The notes under the pieces: generated by a model
What the model was told of the DNA's origin: nothing
The model's input: only the letters and a program-made list of their open reading frames with translations
The model's database searches: none
Translations under genes and position numbers: made by a program
Source of the DNA: Cheilinus undulatus
Taxonomy: Eukaryota; Chordata; Actinopteri; Labriformes; Labridae
DNA: 64,000 nt
Assembly: GCF_018320785.1 (NCBI RefSeq)
Contig: NC_054877.1
Span: 21,806,329-21,870,328 of the forward strand
Reading direction: 5' to 3'
In this document: positions 43,501 to 55,939 of the stretch, piece by piece
How positions within the stretch are numbered: position 1 is the stretch's first letter
How the letters are laid out: each line of letters begins with the position of its first letter

Positions 43501-46500
43501 TGGATCCATGCCAAAATCCCAACAGGAAGTGCCAAGGCCCCAGCTCATTAAAAAAAATAAGGGGTTTTTTCATGACAGCAATGACTCTAACCTGTTGTAG
43601 CTTTTATGTACAGTGCTTAACAAATTTATTAGACCACCTGTCATATTTGACTCAAAGACCATCCAGCATCATGAAGTGCTTTAATGCAGACTCTTTCATT
43701 TTCAGTGAGCTCTCCATGTTTTACCATTTTGAACAGGAATGAGGGATTTCAAACTGAATTCACCTTTTTATACCCAAATTTGAGCCGGCTCACTGAGCTT
43801 CTCTGAGAAGTCAGAAATGAATCAAGCATAACATTCAACCACTAAAACTAATTTTCTGTTCAGGAATGCAAGTAAATAACTACAATTTGACATATTAATC
43901 AAGAAATAATAATGTGCTTTACTATTTCTTCAGTTTTTTGTAAATCAGTAAATTTGAAAATTCATGGATAACAATAATAATTATATTTTAGCATTAAAAA
44001 TATTATTTGGGTTAAGGAGCTTTTACATATTGGTGTATTAACCATTGCAGAAACATAAAAATAATTTTGGTAATTACCAATGCTGTTAATTTAGGGCAGC
44101 TGCGGCATAAACCTTACTTTGGGTGATGGTCTAATAAATTTTTTAAGCACTGTACATTATTCTGCATTAGTAGCTTAGGTTTGTTAGCATCTCTATGTTA
44201 GTTTTTTAGTACCTCAAGAACATGAAAAACAGTTTTAGAAACAAGAATTACCCAAATCACATTTTAAGTTTCCAAATTAAAACCTTGAAAAAATATTTTA
44301 GCATTTTTTGCCTTTTTCTTTGACATAAAAACCAATAGGCTCTTGCACTGTCCTGTAGTTAGTGGGTGGGAGGCACTTTGAAAGCTATGAGCACAGACAC
44401 ACTTCCAAAAAATGAAGTGTGCCTCAGTAAACCAAAGGTTAGGATAGCTGGATTATAACAAAAATCATAATCACAATTATTAGGATTAATATCCAGATCA
44501 CAATTGTTAAACTCCAATTTAAAAAATGTGCATCTGTAATCTTAGATAATTCAATTTGTTGTATTGCCTTGAAGGAGCATCCACAACAATGTAACAAATT
44601 ATGCAACTTATTCAAGATAAGTATTGTTCTAACTAGCCATGCATGCCATTGCTCCCTCTCCTCCTCACTTGAATTAAAGTGAGAGCTGTTAGAGGCAGAG
44701 CACATGCTGTGCCAAACACAGGGCAGAATCCCTTCCCTTTGTCACACAAGCAGCATCATAACAATTATCTTGTTTTGTTAATGACCCTTGAAAGCCAAAG
44801 TCATAACTGTAATAAAATCAGATTAATTTCCAAGCAACAATTTAATGAGCATCATGATATGATCCAATGATTGAGAGTTGAGGGGCATGCACGGAGTTAA
44901 TCTGGATACCTTAAAGGAATGCCAGATAAATATAATATAGATGATATTTTTTATGAAATGTCACAACTACTAAATCTGGGGACAAGCTGTATCTAACCCT
45001 CTGCACCACCTGTATAAAGGTGAGTGACAAAGAAAAAGATAGCAAAGTATAAGCTTTTGACAGCATAGGGCTGAACAATTGAATATGCACTGGAGAAGTC
45101 ACAGCAAGGACAAAATAAGTTAAAAGCAATGATATGGCACAGTGGTTCCAAATCTGAATCTGATCAGCTGGAAAACACGCAGAGTTTCACACAGATTATG
45201 TGTTGTTTGTCATGCAGTTTACAGGAGGATATGATGGCCAGCCACAACCAGACTATGACCCGACCAGCTGCTCTCGACTGGTCAGATGGATTTCTGACAT
45301 GTTTGCTATTTTGGACGTATGAGTCCAGATACTCCCACAGTGAGAGCAGAACCACAAGCAGAACCCTCAACTATGGGGTATTATTTCATTTGTAAAGTGT
45401 CTGCGAGGGTCTTAAATCATGACAACAGCAGAAATGACTTTCCAATGCCCACTATAATAAAGGAAATGAATGACCATGGACCTCCAGCTGACATGAATGT
45501 TGCTGTCATTTGTGTGTGTGGGATCGAGAGCGAGATAGCGGTGGAGAGACAGAGTAAGAGATTAAGGATATGACTTAAACTTCAGTATGTGAGACTTTTT
45601 CGTAAAGTAAAAATCCATAGATTTTTTTGTCACAGTCCATCCAGACTTCACTCATACAGTGTGAGCACTCAGTTTGTGCACGACCATTGGATCATATAGT
45701 GTGAGCACATAAATCAGGCTCAATGGTCATCTTAGGAGATTCAGCCACACAGTGTAAGCTGACATTCCACTATGACTGTCATAGAGTTGGCCTAAACTCC
45801 CACAGAGTATGCCTGGCTTTAGAGATAGAGTAGAGTAAGACGTCCAGACATCCGGAGGGAGCTAGAAGTATAGTTGCTGCGCCTATGACAGGAGCCAGCT
45901 GAGGTGGTTTGAACATCTGATCAGGACACCTCCTGGGCGCCTCACTTTGTAGTTCTACTGGGCACATCTGGCTGGGAGGAGGCCTCGGGGAAGACCCAGA
46001 ATATGACAAAGGGATTAAGACCAGGGGGCTTGAAAATGTTATAATCTATGAGTAGAAGGACCAGAATAAAAAGCTAGGGATTCACTGAATGTGTTTTTTA
46101 AGATAAAGTACAAAAGACAAACAAATGTGTATTGTGTATTTCTGCAGTAAAAAAAAAAAAAAACCAGTCAAATCAAATGCCTTATAATGTAATATCATAA
46201 TAACACAACTCCACATAGCTATCTATTTTACAGTATCTACCGACATAAACACTGATTCAAACAAATCTTCATTAAAGTGATAGAAGCTGGCTTGAATTTG
46301 CCTTTGTAACAAGTAAATATCCTGTAAAATTCACCTGAAAACACTGCTCGATAGCAGATCTTGTTCTCATAAGAGACGTCCCTTATTTATTCCATCCACA
46401 GAAAATTTCCACGTGTATTTCTAATGAGCACGTTTCATCCCATGTGACCTGTCTCCCTCTGCTTTGTCTGACAGGTATAACAACGCTGCTGACACAAGAA

Positions 46501-49346
46501 CAGGAACAGTTCCTGTGAGGGCAACACACCCCTGAACCGTCGATGAAATGTGACATAGCACACCGTGGATGTTTTGGTATCAGAGAACGGGGTTGCCACA
46601 GAAACACACCTTGGCTCTGTGGTGCTGCATGTTCGTGTTGACTCAGGCATGTGACGGCATTCCACACACCACCGCCTCGAGGTTATCTCTGTCTGTAACA
46701 CTGAGCTTTTCCACTGATCCTGCAAACCTCTGAGTAAGACTGAGATCAACTGTATGTAAATCATTGCGCTCACTTTCCAAACATGAACTAACCGGCGGTT
46801 TACACATGCATCTGTCATGTTCTATTCTCTAAGACTCCCTCTGTGAAACACAACAAGCAATGAATACATTTTATGCCCGACATTTAATTTAAGGCTGAGC
46901 AGTTTAAAGTAGGAAATATTACTGTAAGGGTCAGGGACAGGCAGATACTATAAAACAAGAGCAGATAATAAATATCTGTGGCAGTGTACTTTCTCATTGC
47001 TGCATCAGCACACAGTTTCAGAGAGTTGGAAAAAGTGCAGCTAATTTCACACTGAGTGGTTCCTCTTCGAGGTTTTCCCATCCATGGTGCTGTATCTTAA
47101 ATAGGTATTGATAACTATGGCAAGTGCTGTCAGACAAGAATGTTAAAAGAGTAACGTTTAGAAGCACTGTTAGGAGAACTGATGGCCAAGCCAAAAGGTT
47201 GCATCCTTTGAATGGGGGCAATGGTCCTAATGGTCCAGGTTTAAGTCAAAGCAGCGGCGTGTTAACAGCATGCCACGCCAGCCAACAGAAATAACTGGGC
47301 TCCTGAACAGCCAAGTGATAGATAAACATATATATCAGGGATTCCGTTAGCTGGTATTAACCGGTCTTTGGCCAGTTTCAAGAGTGGATGTCTGGCAGAT
47401 AAGAATATTAACGGCCAAAATGTCCCACTTAAAAATATGCTGGCTACCAAATAAGTGAATTGTGAATGATTACATATTATATAATTGTGTTATATAAAAG
47501 ACGTGTTGTCAAGAAACCTTAGATATACTGTAAACTCAAAGTAATTTTACTTTGACCTACTTCCAGTTCAATTCTGGGGTTGTTTATCCAGGTAGGACAG
47601 CACATGGCTAATTAAGGGACTGATTATTCATGTGATCTACATGGATGACATCAAACAAAGCTTGTTTCCGGGGAAGGATAGAGCTACTGAAAACTATGCT
47701 GGGAAAACAGTGGTATGGAAGGATGTGTTTGATGTGTCTGAGCTTGTCATCAATGCAGGTAATGAGGAAGCAGAAACAATGGGAACTGTCAACTGAGTGG
47801 AATAAACACCGATGCAGCGGCCCAGAAAAGGATGGGCCTGGGCTGAGCAGAGAGTTTAGTGGATTTCGATGAGTGGGTAAATCTACCCATGACCAGTTCT
47901 CTGACTAAGGCCAGCCACACACGAGACGATTTTTTAAATCTGAAATGATTTTAAAACAGTGGGAGACCACAGACTTCAGGACAATTTCCAAAGATTTTTT
48001 ATGTTCAATCCTCTGAACGCACACACTAGACGACTCAGCCAGATCATCAGATCACTGGAGACCACACACCTGCCGACCTGCCTATGACCTCGCGTGATCA
48101 CGTGACTTCAGAAAAAAAAAAGCCACAGATGTCGATACTGTCTTGCTGTCTCTCCACAACAGAGTGTCCTGGCATGCATTACAGGTACAGCAACAATCAT
48201 AAAACAAGGGAAAGACTCAGGGCGAAATCCTGGCTGGAATTAAGGTACCGTTGTGTTTATTGTTGTGAGCGGTCAAAGTACATATGATTCGTATTGTGAC
48301 GCTACCCCGTGTGCTCACTCTCATTGGTTGTTGTGGGTACTCTGTCAGCAGCACTACGACCTAAAATCGTAAATATCAGACTCAGAGTCTGGCAGGCTAC
48401 GACGTGATTTGGAGCAGTAAATTCATCGTGTTGACACCACACACATGCAGACTGCTCAGACAAATAATTGTTTGCGACGAGGCTCCAGTTGGTATACGCC
48501 CCCACGATCATCGGGGGAGGCAAATCTTGCCCCAAATTGGGCTTAAAATCCTGTAGTGTGTGGCTGGCCTAAGTGGAACTGTAATAAACACAGAATCATG
48601 TCATGCAGAAAGACGTGAGTTGTTTGGGCTGGTGGCAAGAGCACATCTCCCTTCTCTGTAGATGGGAGTACTAGCTTGGCAGCTTCCTGGCTAATTTATC
48701 CTATAGTAGCAGCAGCAGAAATCATAACTTCAGCTCCAGGGAAAAACCATTGACTAGAAGAGGACTTTACTGAACTATCAACAGTGGACATTTTTGTTTT
48801 TTCTGGACTACTCAAAAGAAACCATGATGGTTGGGTTCACTGTTTTAGCAGAGGTTACATTTGAGATCATCAGTTAACGAGGACTAATATGGGACAACTG
48901 AGAGTAAGACTCTTTTTTCATTTGTGTTTTCTGTGGCAGTTTAAGATGGTGTCAAGTCAACAGTGGTGGAGCACTGGTAAGTTATTTGTTTAGATAATTT
49001 GTTGGTGTTTTCAGCAGATTTTATCTGGCTGTTTATGTGTTAAACGTAGTCGTGTATTGTGTATTGTCTGGTAGGTGTTCCAAATGGCTGGAGTTCTTGA
49101 GGACTATCCATATTTTATCATTGAAATAAAAAATATAGATATCTCAGTTTAACTTTTCCAAGCACCAGGTTTTTGCTGCCTCTTCCCCAATCCCCACCCC
49201 TGCAGCTCCCTGAGAGTCCACTTGAGGCTGGTTATAAAGGCCAAGGAATCCCCATAAGATCCCATACCAAAATGCCCATTTTTACAGCAGAAATAAGGAT
49301 GCAAGGTGCAAGACACAAATTTGGTTGCTATAGCTCTTTTCTCTAC

Positions 49347-49381
<35 letters not shown>

Positions 49382-51977
49382 ATACAGTGATGAAATGTTC
49401 TAACTTAATTGTTTGAATTATACGAAGACAAAGCATTATGCATAAATTTACACAAGTATGGGTTGGATTGAGTTAAGTGGCATGTGAGATTGTTGTAGCT
49501 GTTGCCAAGAGGCTTAGGGTCCCTTTAGCTGATTATTTAAAATTGAGAAGAGCCAGCATCAAATATTCAGTTATCAAATACTGGGACTGCAGTCATCTGC
49601 TTCATAACACCTCTTCAGAAATGAATGGGAGACATCACTACAACCACGCCCATGTTTATGAACATACGTAACAGTTACCCTGGGGTCAGTGGTAAAGTGC
49701 CTGACCTGCACCCATGTGCCATAATGTTAACTCAAGTCCACCCACCCAGGCTTTAAAAAAATAAAGGAACACTATAGACTGTTATAATGTGATGCTCAAC
49801 ACCCACTGCTACCTCTGAATGGTCTGTTTCTATGGCAACCAGACAGAAAACTGATATAACCTTGTCAATCTTCCCTTTTTAAGGAAAAACAGCTTGTGGC
49901 ATACAGCAGCACACCCAAAAACAGCTTTGATAAAGTAACTGCAAAAAAAGTTGAAGAAGGTATTCAAATTTTAAGATTAAAAGAGCAATGACTATGAAAA
50001 GATGTAAAGGGGGGAGTTAATCTTTTAATCGAGTGTGAACAAATTTGGTCACCTGTGAGAATGTTGTCAGCATCCAGTTCCATGCTCACTCGGTTCTTCT
50101 GTGCGATGTGTCCCATGATCCACTTGGAGCGGCAATACTGCTGAGTGGCCAGCAGCCAACGCAGTGACTCAGGGAAGATCCTGAGGAGAAGACGGGGGGA
50201 TGTCCTCATTAATAAGAGAATAAAAATGAATCAAAATGAAGATCTGAATCTCTCAGAATTACAACAAAGAAAATCCTTGTGTCATCATGATCACAATTAA
50301 AAGACAAGTGAGTCTTTTCAAACTTTTCATCAACTCTCAAATTAGCCCAACCATATGTTACCACATTAGAATGAACAAAATTAAACACACACATCTCACT
50401 TTCTACACCTAATTTCTGGTGGGTGCTTTGCATAATGTTGCACATATTCCTCTCTTGAGCAGTCAGGTTCCACCTTACACAAATATGTTTATCTTAAAAA
50501 AAAAAAAGTAAGCCAAAACACCACATTTTCCCAGCTGGTTCATTTTCTGTGGAACAGATGTTAACACAGAATTTATGATCTTGCACTAACGTGGTTTTAT
50601 GTTGATTACCTAGATTCAACAAACTTCCATCATCTGCAATGGTGAACAACTCAGTCTTACCAGCTGTGTTTCTATGTATAGCTACCTTATTAGAGACAAA
50701 TATTAAGTTTGTGTTTATGATAAAAAAAGATACTTACATCCATAGGGGTTGGGCAACAGCATAATGGTGTTCATATTTTTAGCATCGCATCGCATTGTAT
50801 CACATCTTATCGCATCGTATCATATCAAATCACATTACGTTGCATTGCATTGTATCATTAATGTCTTGATAAAGCAAAAACCCTGAATGATAAGAGCAGA
50901 ATCTTCTCCTAAAAGGCTGACTCAGGTTTGCTGATGTTTGAGCACATCCCGGTAAAGTGTGCCATTTTTAAAGCCCATTTTTGTTGTTCTATCGTTCATT
51001 CCATTTAATAAATAGCCAACAGTTCTATGTTTAGTTGAGTTATCTTATCCATCAACACCATGATCAAATGAAAACAATTTATCATGACCACTTTCACCAT
51101 TTAAGCCACTTAACTGCTGCGTCTTTAGTCATTTATTGAGCTATCACACTGATCTATTTGTCAGGTTTCTGACCCCTACTCTGTTTCATTGTGGGAATCC
51201 TCATCGGTTTTCTACTTCCCACTGACAGAAGAGCTTTGCATTGGTATTTGATCAGATTAGTACCTTGTTATTTTTACAGCTTTTGAGAGGAAACTTCATG
51301 TTTTAAAAGAAAGCCAGCATCTTTGACACTTTGATTGAATGCATGTTGATAGTTTTTCTTCTGCTGACTTTATGTACACATTTGCATTGCTGTGCACCAG
51401 GAGGATAAATGGAGGTGAAATCATGAGTATTTATTGCCTTAGCTTTAAGAGGGACTGTGGTCACAGTAGAGGTCACTGTAAGTGTGTTAATGAAAAGACA
51501 TTACATTTAATTCAGATGGGATTTTGTGGCTGAAAATTGTCCTTGGAGCTAACACATTCTCCAGGTCTTTGTTAAAAGCAAGAAAATCTGCAAAAGTCCC
51601 TCTGGTTTTAACAGGGTTTTATTTACACTGCTTCAACACTCATTTCTCTAAATCTAACACATGCTGAATTAAAGTGCAGATGGTGCCACATATTTATGCA
51701 GTACAAGTATCATGTAACACTACAAGTGAAAATCACCTTTTAAACAACGGCAAAAAGCAAAAAATGTGTCAGAGTCAAAGGGCACCAGATGCTCAGGTCT
51801 TTCCTTACCAGATGTAGGACAACATCAGCAGGAGGGGGCAGATGATGACCGCTTGGAGAACCTGCCAGTCTCGACAGAGGTACGCCACCCCAGGCATCAA
51901 CAGCTGACCGCCCAGCACCACAAAATTGGCCACCATGGTCATGGAGAAACGCCATCCTGGCAGGCACAGCTCGATCC
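33113..51977 (-). CDS. slc22a23: SLC22A23-type orphan transporter, 3' seven coding exons, partial at 5' end
   Basis: Major facilitator of the organic-ion transporter family (SLC22); substrate unknown. Exons in transcription order: 51977-51809, 50180-50053, 42775-42673, 41983-41748, 39902-39870, 35381-35258 and 34559-33113. All phases fit and give 745 residues to the TGA stop. The visible protein starts at about TM5 ([20 protein letters not shown]), continues through TM6 and FPESLRWL (the SLC22 post-TM6 motif), the cytoplasmic loop, TM7 ([20 protein letters not shown]), TM8-9 with the MFS motif GRRGGLL, TM10 ([20 protein letters not shown]) and TM11-12 ([29 protein letters not shown]). [13 protein letters not shown] and [11 protein letters not shown] are strongly SLC22A23-like; SLC22A17 is the closest alternative. 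The C-terminal tail is greatly lengthened. The 5' exons lie outside the window. Confidence 0.93.
34560..35257 (-). other. slc22a23 last intron
   Basis: 0.7 kb, AT-rich, nothing recognised. Confidence 0.7.
35258..35381 (-). CDS. slc22a23: slc22a23 exon: TM10
   Basis: 124 bases, encoding [20 protein letters not shown] and [20 protein letters not shown]. It ends in phase 2, and Arg is completed in the last exon. The acceptor is tttgcag and the donor gtaagc. Confidence 0.93.
35463..36797 (-). mobile_element. Tc1/mariner transposon, near full length, inactive
   Basis: Flanked by TA at 35461-35462 and 36798-36799. The left end CAGTATTCACC and the inverse of the right end (CAG...CTATTCACC) match. 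On the minus strand a transposase N-terminus is readable from 36481 ([20 protein letters not shown], a DNA-binding domain of the Tc1 type), and the VLWSDETK catalytic-region motif is near 36140. The frame is broken between and after these, so no functional transposase remains. It sits inside a slc22a23 intron. Confidence 0.85.
37812..37935 (+). repeat. tRNA-like SINE fragment
   Basis: It opens with catggtggtgcagtggttag and cactgttgcctcacagcaag, an A-box-like head. A degenerate B-box region (cctggtttaaaaccc) and gtgtggggtttgcatgctct follow, a repeat module very common in teleosts. Confidence 0.7.
38140..38245 (+). repeat. Dispersed repeat family B, copy 3
   Basis: It shares ctgaccag, atcatcagg, tccatcttg and aagcttca with 5885-5995, and more distantly with 20515-20595. 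Family class unknown; possibly the end of a DNA transposon. Confidence 0.55.
39870..39902 (-). CDS. slc22a23: slc22a23 33-bp microexon
   Basis: Acceptor cttacag and donor gtagga on the minus strand flank 33 bases encoding [10 protein letters not shown]. Spliced, it gives [19 protein letters not shown]. This matches the SLC22A23 TM9-TM10 loop and keeps the frame on both sides. Confidence 0.9.
40445..41493 (+). mobile_element. Tc1-like transposon, 5'-truncated, transposase pseudogene
   Basis: Plus-strand transposase homology runs from 40456 ([20 protein letters not shown], helix-turn-helix) to about 41390. It includes [13 protein letters not shown] followed by a stop in place of the usual Trp (a DDE-region motif). 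It has several frameshifts and nonsense codons. The right end carries the terminal repeat cttttgtccgtatagtgt, typical of a widespread teleost Tc1 family. No matching left end is found. Confidence 0.87.
41748..41983 (-). CDS. slc22a23: slc22a23 exon: TM7 end to TM9
   Basis: 236 bases, encoding [40 protein letters not shown] and the MFS loop GRRGG before TM9. It ends with a single T that pairs with the microexon to make Leu. Confidence 0.95.
42673..42775 (-). CDS. slc22a23: slc22a23 exon: cytoplasmic loop and TM7
   Basis: 103 bases, encoding [20 protein letters not shown] and [14 protein letters not shown]. The basic loop precedes TM7. The acceptor is tttccag and the donor gtaagt. Confidence 0.94.
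43611..44152. mobile_element. mariner-type MITE, 542 bp, TA target duplication
   Basis: TA at 43609-43610 and 44153-44154 flanks inverted ends: cagtgcttaacaaatttatt on the left, and the inverse of aataaattttttaagcactg on the right, followed inward by agaccac and its complement. There is no transposase frame inside, so it is non-autonomous. Confidence 0.9.
45815..46065 (+). mobile_element. Non-LTR LINE 3'-terminal fragment
   Basis: It contains ggagccagctgaggtggttt, catctgatcaggacacctcc and ggaggcctcggggaagaccc. These correspond to the SQLRWFGH...RPRGRPR-type C-terminal region common in teleost LINEs. It is 5'-truncated and full of changes. Confidence 0.75.
47909..48569. mobile_element. Harbinger-like MITE, 661 bp, TAA target duplication
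   Basis: TAA at 47906-47908 and 48570-48572 flanks the inverted ends ggccagccacacac and gtgtgtggctggcc. Similarity continues inside (gattttttaa against ttaaaatc). A three-base TWA duplication with GG...CC ends is the PIF/Harbinger pattern. No transposase is present. Confidence 0.85.
49351..49379 (+). repeat. 29-base A run
   Basis: Pure A tract. It could be the poly(A) end of a retroposed sequence, but I could not find a matching direct repeat. Confidence 0.9.
50053..50180 (-). CDS. slc22a23: slc22a23 exon: post-TM6 loop
   Basis: 128 bases, encoding [20 protein letters not shown] and [27 protein letters not shown] is the SLC22 signature after TM6. Confidence 0.95.
50181..51808 (-). other. 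slc22a23 intron, 1.6 kb
   Basis: Apart from the pentanucleotide repeat I see nothing recognisable. Confidence 0.6.
50782..50856. repeat. Pentanucleotide minisatellite, 15 units
   Basis: 75 bases divide cleanly into fifteen 5-mers related to GCATC, GTATC and GCATT. It lies in the intron between the TM6 and post-TM6 exons of slc22a23. Confidence 0.85.
51809..51977 (-). CDS. slc22a23: slc22a23 exon: TM5-TM6, first visible exon
   Basis: 169 bases, encoding [40 protein letters not shown] and [16 protein letters not shown]. Acceptor ctgccag and donor gtaagg on the minus strand. Its 5' phase requires a further exon upstream. Confidence 0.94.
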
Positions 51978-53084
51978 CTGGCAGCGATAACAAGGGGAGA
52001 GACAAAGGAGGAGAGAAAGAGTGTTATTGGGTGTCTGTAGCAGACAAAGATACAACATTGCTGTGTGTGGTAACAAGGCACTAAAGATTTCCAAAATATC
52101 ATGTAAATAAGACAACAACAATCTACAGTGTGGACTCTTATGCATGGATACAAGATAAGGATTTCCATGCAAACATTTAGTGGAACTGAAAAAAACACTA
52201 GACTGCTTATACAACACCGATTAGTCATGAAGCTCCATTTTTATCTGGTCTTACAATCCACTATATGCTTTGTTTGAAGCATGTGTAATGGTTTAAATGC
52301 CCACCCCAACCCCCGTGTGAATGGGTACTGTCTTTATTTGTTTGCATTTGCAAATGCAAATAAAAGACAAATTTCTGCCTTTTGCATGCAAAAATAGACA
52401 TGTAATTCTTATTCTTATAAGGTGGAATACAATCTACAGCAGGCATACCTGATGCACCAATAATGATTAAAAAGGAGTTTTAACTAGGTGTAATCAAAAC
52501 AAGCACATAACACACACCAAAAGTGTATGACAGTGAAATCGGGCCCTTGCATTAGTGAAGTCAAATACTTTTCCCTGGATATATTTATTTAAAAAACCAA
52601 GACATGTATGCTGATTATTATACAACATTTACCCCCATACCTCAAAAACGTCAGCTTTAGATTGCACAGTTCAACACATAATACCTCCATTTCTATGTTC
52701 AGTCTTTCCATAAGGCATCTCTACAGATTAACTGGCGCAAGCCCTTTTAGGAAATCACTTTTTTGAAACAAGCTAGTTTCATGAATAACAGATGCAACCT
52801 GATTCAGGAGTATATGTCAAAACAATACTGGATCTGAACCTTAGCTGAGGTTTTATTGTGCTTACAGAAACAGAGTTCATAATTCAACCATGAAAACAGA
52901 ACAAGACACGTGAAAAGGTGTAGCAGAAAGGACTAAAAATGGATCCTGACAGTGACAGTGATCCTCATTAAAGAGCTTTACATTGTTCTGATGTTAACTG
53001 CAAGATGTTAATCAGACCCCATTTACTCTGTTATTTTGCCGCCTGATGCTACAGTTGTTTAAATTCTTTTGTTCTCATTAATCG

Positions 53085-53515
53085 GCACTCAGTACCCCAT
53101 CATGACAAAGTGAAAACCGAATTTAAGATTTTTTTTTCAATTTCATGGAAAATTAAACACTGAAATATCACATTGACATAACTATTCAGACAATTTTGCT
53201 TTCTTGAGTTTTTTGCTATCTCTAAGTGGGCTTTCATGTGTTTCGCACTGAAGAGAGGCTTCTGTCTAGTCACTCTGCCATTAGTGGAGGGCTGCAGCGA
53301 TGGTTGTCCTTCTGGGACTTTGTCCCAACGTCACACAGGATCTCTGGGTCTCAGTCAGAGTGACCATTGGGTTCTTGGTCACCTCTCCTACTAAGGCCCT
53401 TCTCCCACAATTGTTCATTTTGACCAGACCAGCTCTTGGAAGAGAGTGAATCTTACTGTGAATTAAAAGCATTTTCAAATCCCTGCTGTTGTTGGGACAC
53501 AAGACCACACTTTGG
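53085..53515 (-). mobile_element. Decayed DNA-transposon-like repeat
   Basis: Contains tcagtaccccatcatgacaa, ggctgcagcgatggttgtcc, gacttcg-less variants of a Tc1-style module and gagtgaccattgggttcttg. It is a teleost interspersed repeat that I recognise by pattern. The frame is destroyed; assignment to Tc1 is tentative. Confidence 0.55.
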
Positions 53516-55939
53516 ACATTACTAGAAAAATATTTTACATTTGCAAATTTTACACACTAAAGTGGTTGGAAAAAAGTCAGCAATACGTTCTCATATGAAA
53601 AAATAAAGAGTCATTGTGAGAGCTACACTGCACAGCAGAGTTTGTGACGTTAAGTAAAGATGATAAATAAGCATGTACACTTGTTGTTCAGAGACAGTGA
53701 AGAGGCTGAGACAGTAGGCTGCTGTGAGAGTGAACTAACCAGAAAGGGGTTCCTTGTACTCAATTCTCCTCTATCAGAATGGCACTGATTCATTCAGTCA
53801 GCCATTAGCATGCACACCACACTGGCAGCTAGCAACCACAGACAGTCCAGCCCTTTAGTTACTGCAGAGTGGAGCATGGCTTCACATCAAACCATAGAAA
53901 AGTGCACAGTACTGTAATACCACTTTTCTCAAACTGCACCAGGCTTTTGTACTGCTCCATTCAGCCCTTTTTGTTGTACATCATTGTTTTTCCCCTAAGG
54001 GGTCTTTTCTGCTGGTCAGGAATGTGAACAGTCTCCAGATGGGCCTTTCAAGGTGACAAGGCCAGCATAATACAGTGGGTGTCAGCGGCCCCACTTCATT
54101 CCAGTGCAAAAGACCGGAATTTCAATTAGGACTTGCCCCCTTCTGAGGACATGAATAATGCTCTCTGTTCACAGACACTATCGCAGCTGGAATGACAAAG
54201 CCAATGAGCTGAGTGCAGGGCGATGGGTGCAAGGCCTGCTGAGTTTGAACCAACTAACCTCGGGACCCCTTCTCTGAGTACCGCTGGGAGAAAAGTAACG
54301 GTTCACTGCTTATGGACCGCATGGGATTTGAATTCTTCAGCCATGTATAAGGCGTCATGTGCGCCAAACAGGCCACCTCATTGTGACAGAAAAGTACATC
54401 CTGTGGTGAGCTGTAGAAAAGTGCTCACACGAACAGACAGACACGCATTACTGTAAAAACTCTATTAGTAAATAAAGAATACAATCAAATAAGAGTGAAA
54501 ATATACTAAATGTGGTGCATGCTTTGCAGACAGAGCTACAGAATGAAGACTAAAGTTTTGAAAATAAAAGGAGGCCTTGAGCTTCTTACTCCGGCTGACC
54601 CTAATCCTTCACAAACCCATTAGATCAGCATTCCCACAATGCTCTGCTGCACCCTCTGTTCTACTGACATAAATAATCTGATGTCACCTACTAGAAACTT
54701 GCCAAAGATGCTAACAAAGGTCTCTGGGGTGACAAAACAAGCCGGGTATACATCTTATTAAAACAGACAGACACATCCAAATGCACCAGGACACTAACTG
54801 TACTCAATGAAAGTGGAAATGACATCATCAATGATCGAGCCAATAGCCAATTAATAATAGTGGTAATCCTTAAAGTAGCTTTGGTTGTTTTGCTGACTTT
54901 GGCAAAACAAGAAAATGAATCACACGCTCTGCTACACACCGATGTAGCTCACCAAGCTTCTGTCAAGTACACAGCTTGTTCAAGGAGGCCCATTGTTTTA
55001 CAAGTGAAAGAGATTGGTTGACCACTAAAGGCACTCAGTGCAGCCACTCCCTGTACCCACAGGCTAATGTCATGACCTTTCTCTGGTCACATGAGGTCCC
55101 TATGGCTCCATGCCATGATTTCACAGCCTAATACTAGCCACTCAATCTGGTGGACTCTGTGGCCTTTCTTTATACTGAAAGATAACAATGGTTTGTTTGC
55201 TATGATAATTGTTTGTTTCATTTTGGCAGCATCCACATTGGCAGAACAGTCCAAGTCTGGATTATAACAGGTGGAAAAGTGGGGCTGAAGTGCAGTGTCA
55301 TCCTTCAGTTGTGTTTCCTCTTCTCCTCCTTTGGTTTTTTGTTTTGTTTTGTTTTTTACCTCACTGCAATAAAATCCTACACCTCAATGTCAATGACCTT
55401 TGAGTCATTGCTTGCATCTCTGAAATCTAAGTAATTAAACCGGCATGAAAAGGTGCCCATTAGAAGCCCTTTCCCTTCTACAGGCTCCATTAAAATGATT
55501 AAAAAAATGGCTTAGAAATTGGCAACATGAAAGAGATTGAACCAACTAAACAGATCATTTAAACTCCAAAATTAGTTTAATATAGTCCACTGTTGCCTCT
55601 TGACTGTACAGCAGCTACCATGTCAATTCAACATACTCATATGGAAGCCACTTTTCTTTGTTGACAAAAACTCTGATACTCCTTGGTGTCCTCATTTTTG
55701 AACAAATAAAAATAACAGTGCAAAAGTGCCCTCTTGGATACCCTCTCAGCAGACATAATGTGATTAACTGTCCTCTAGAATAGTTGTTCTCAGCTGGTCA
55801 AGCCTCAGGAGCCATCAACTCCTCATTGAGAAACCGTGACCCAAATTTCAATTATTCTTTGAGTTTAAAAGTTATAAACTATCTCTGAATATAAGTAAAA
55901 CCAATTATATTGTTTTCTGTTCCAGGAGAAACCAAAGCG

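Larger units (their letters stand above)
42776..50052 (-). other. slc22a23 intron, 7.3 kb
   Basis: It carries a mariner MITE (43611-44152), a LINE 3' fragment (45815-46065), a Harbinger-like MITE (47909-48569) and a 29-base A run (49351-49379). No coding exon is seen between the flanking ones. Confidence 0.7.

Noticed and set aside
49680..49750. tRNA-like stretch (ggggtcagtggtaaagtgcc)
   Set aside because: It has an A-box-like start but no convincing B box or cloverleaf, so it is not called as a tRNA. It could be a SINE scrap.
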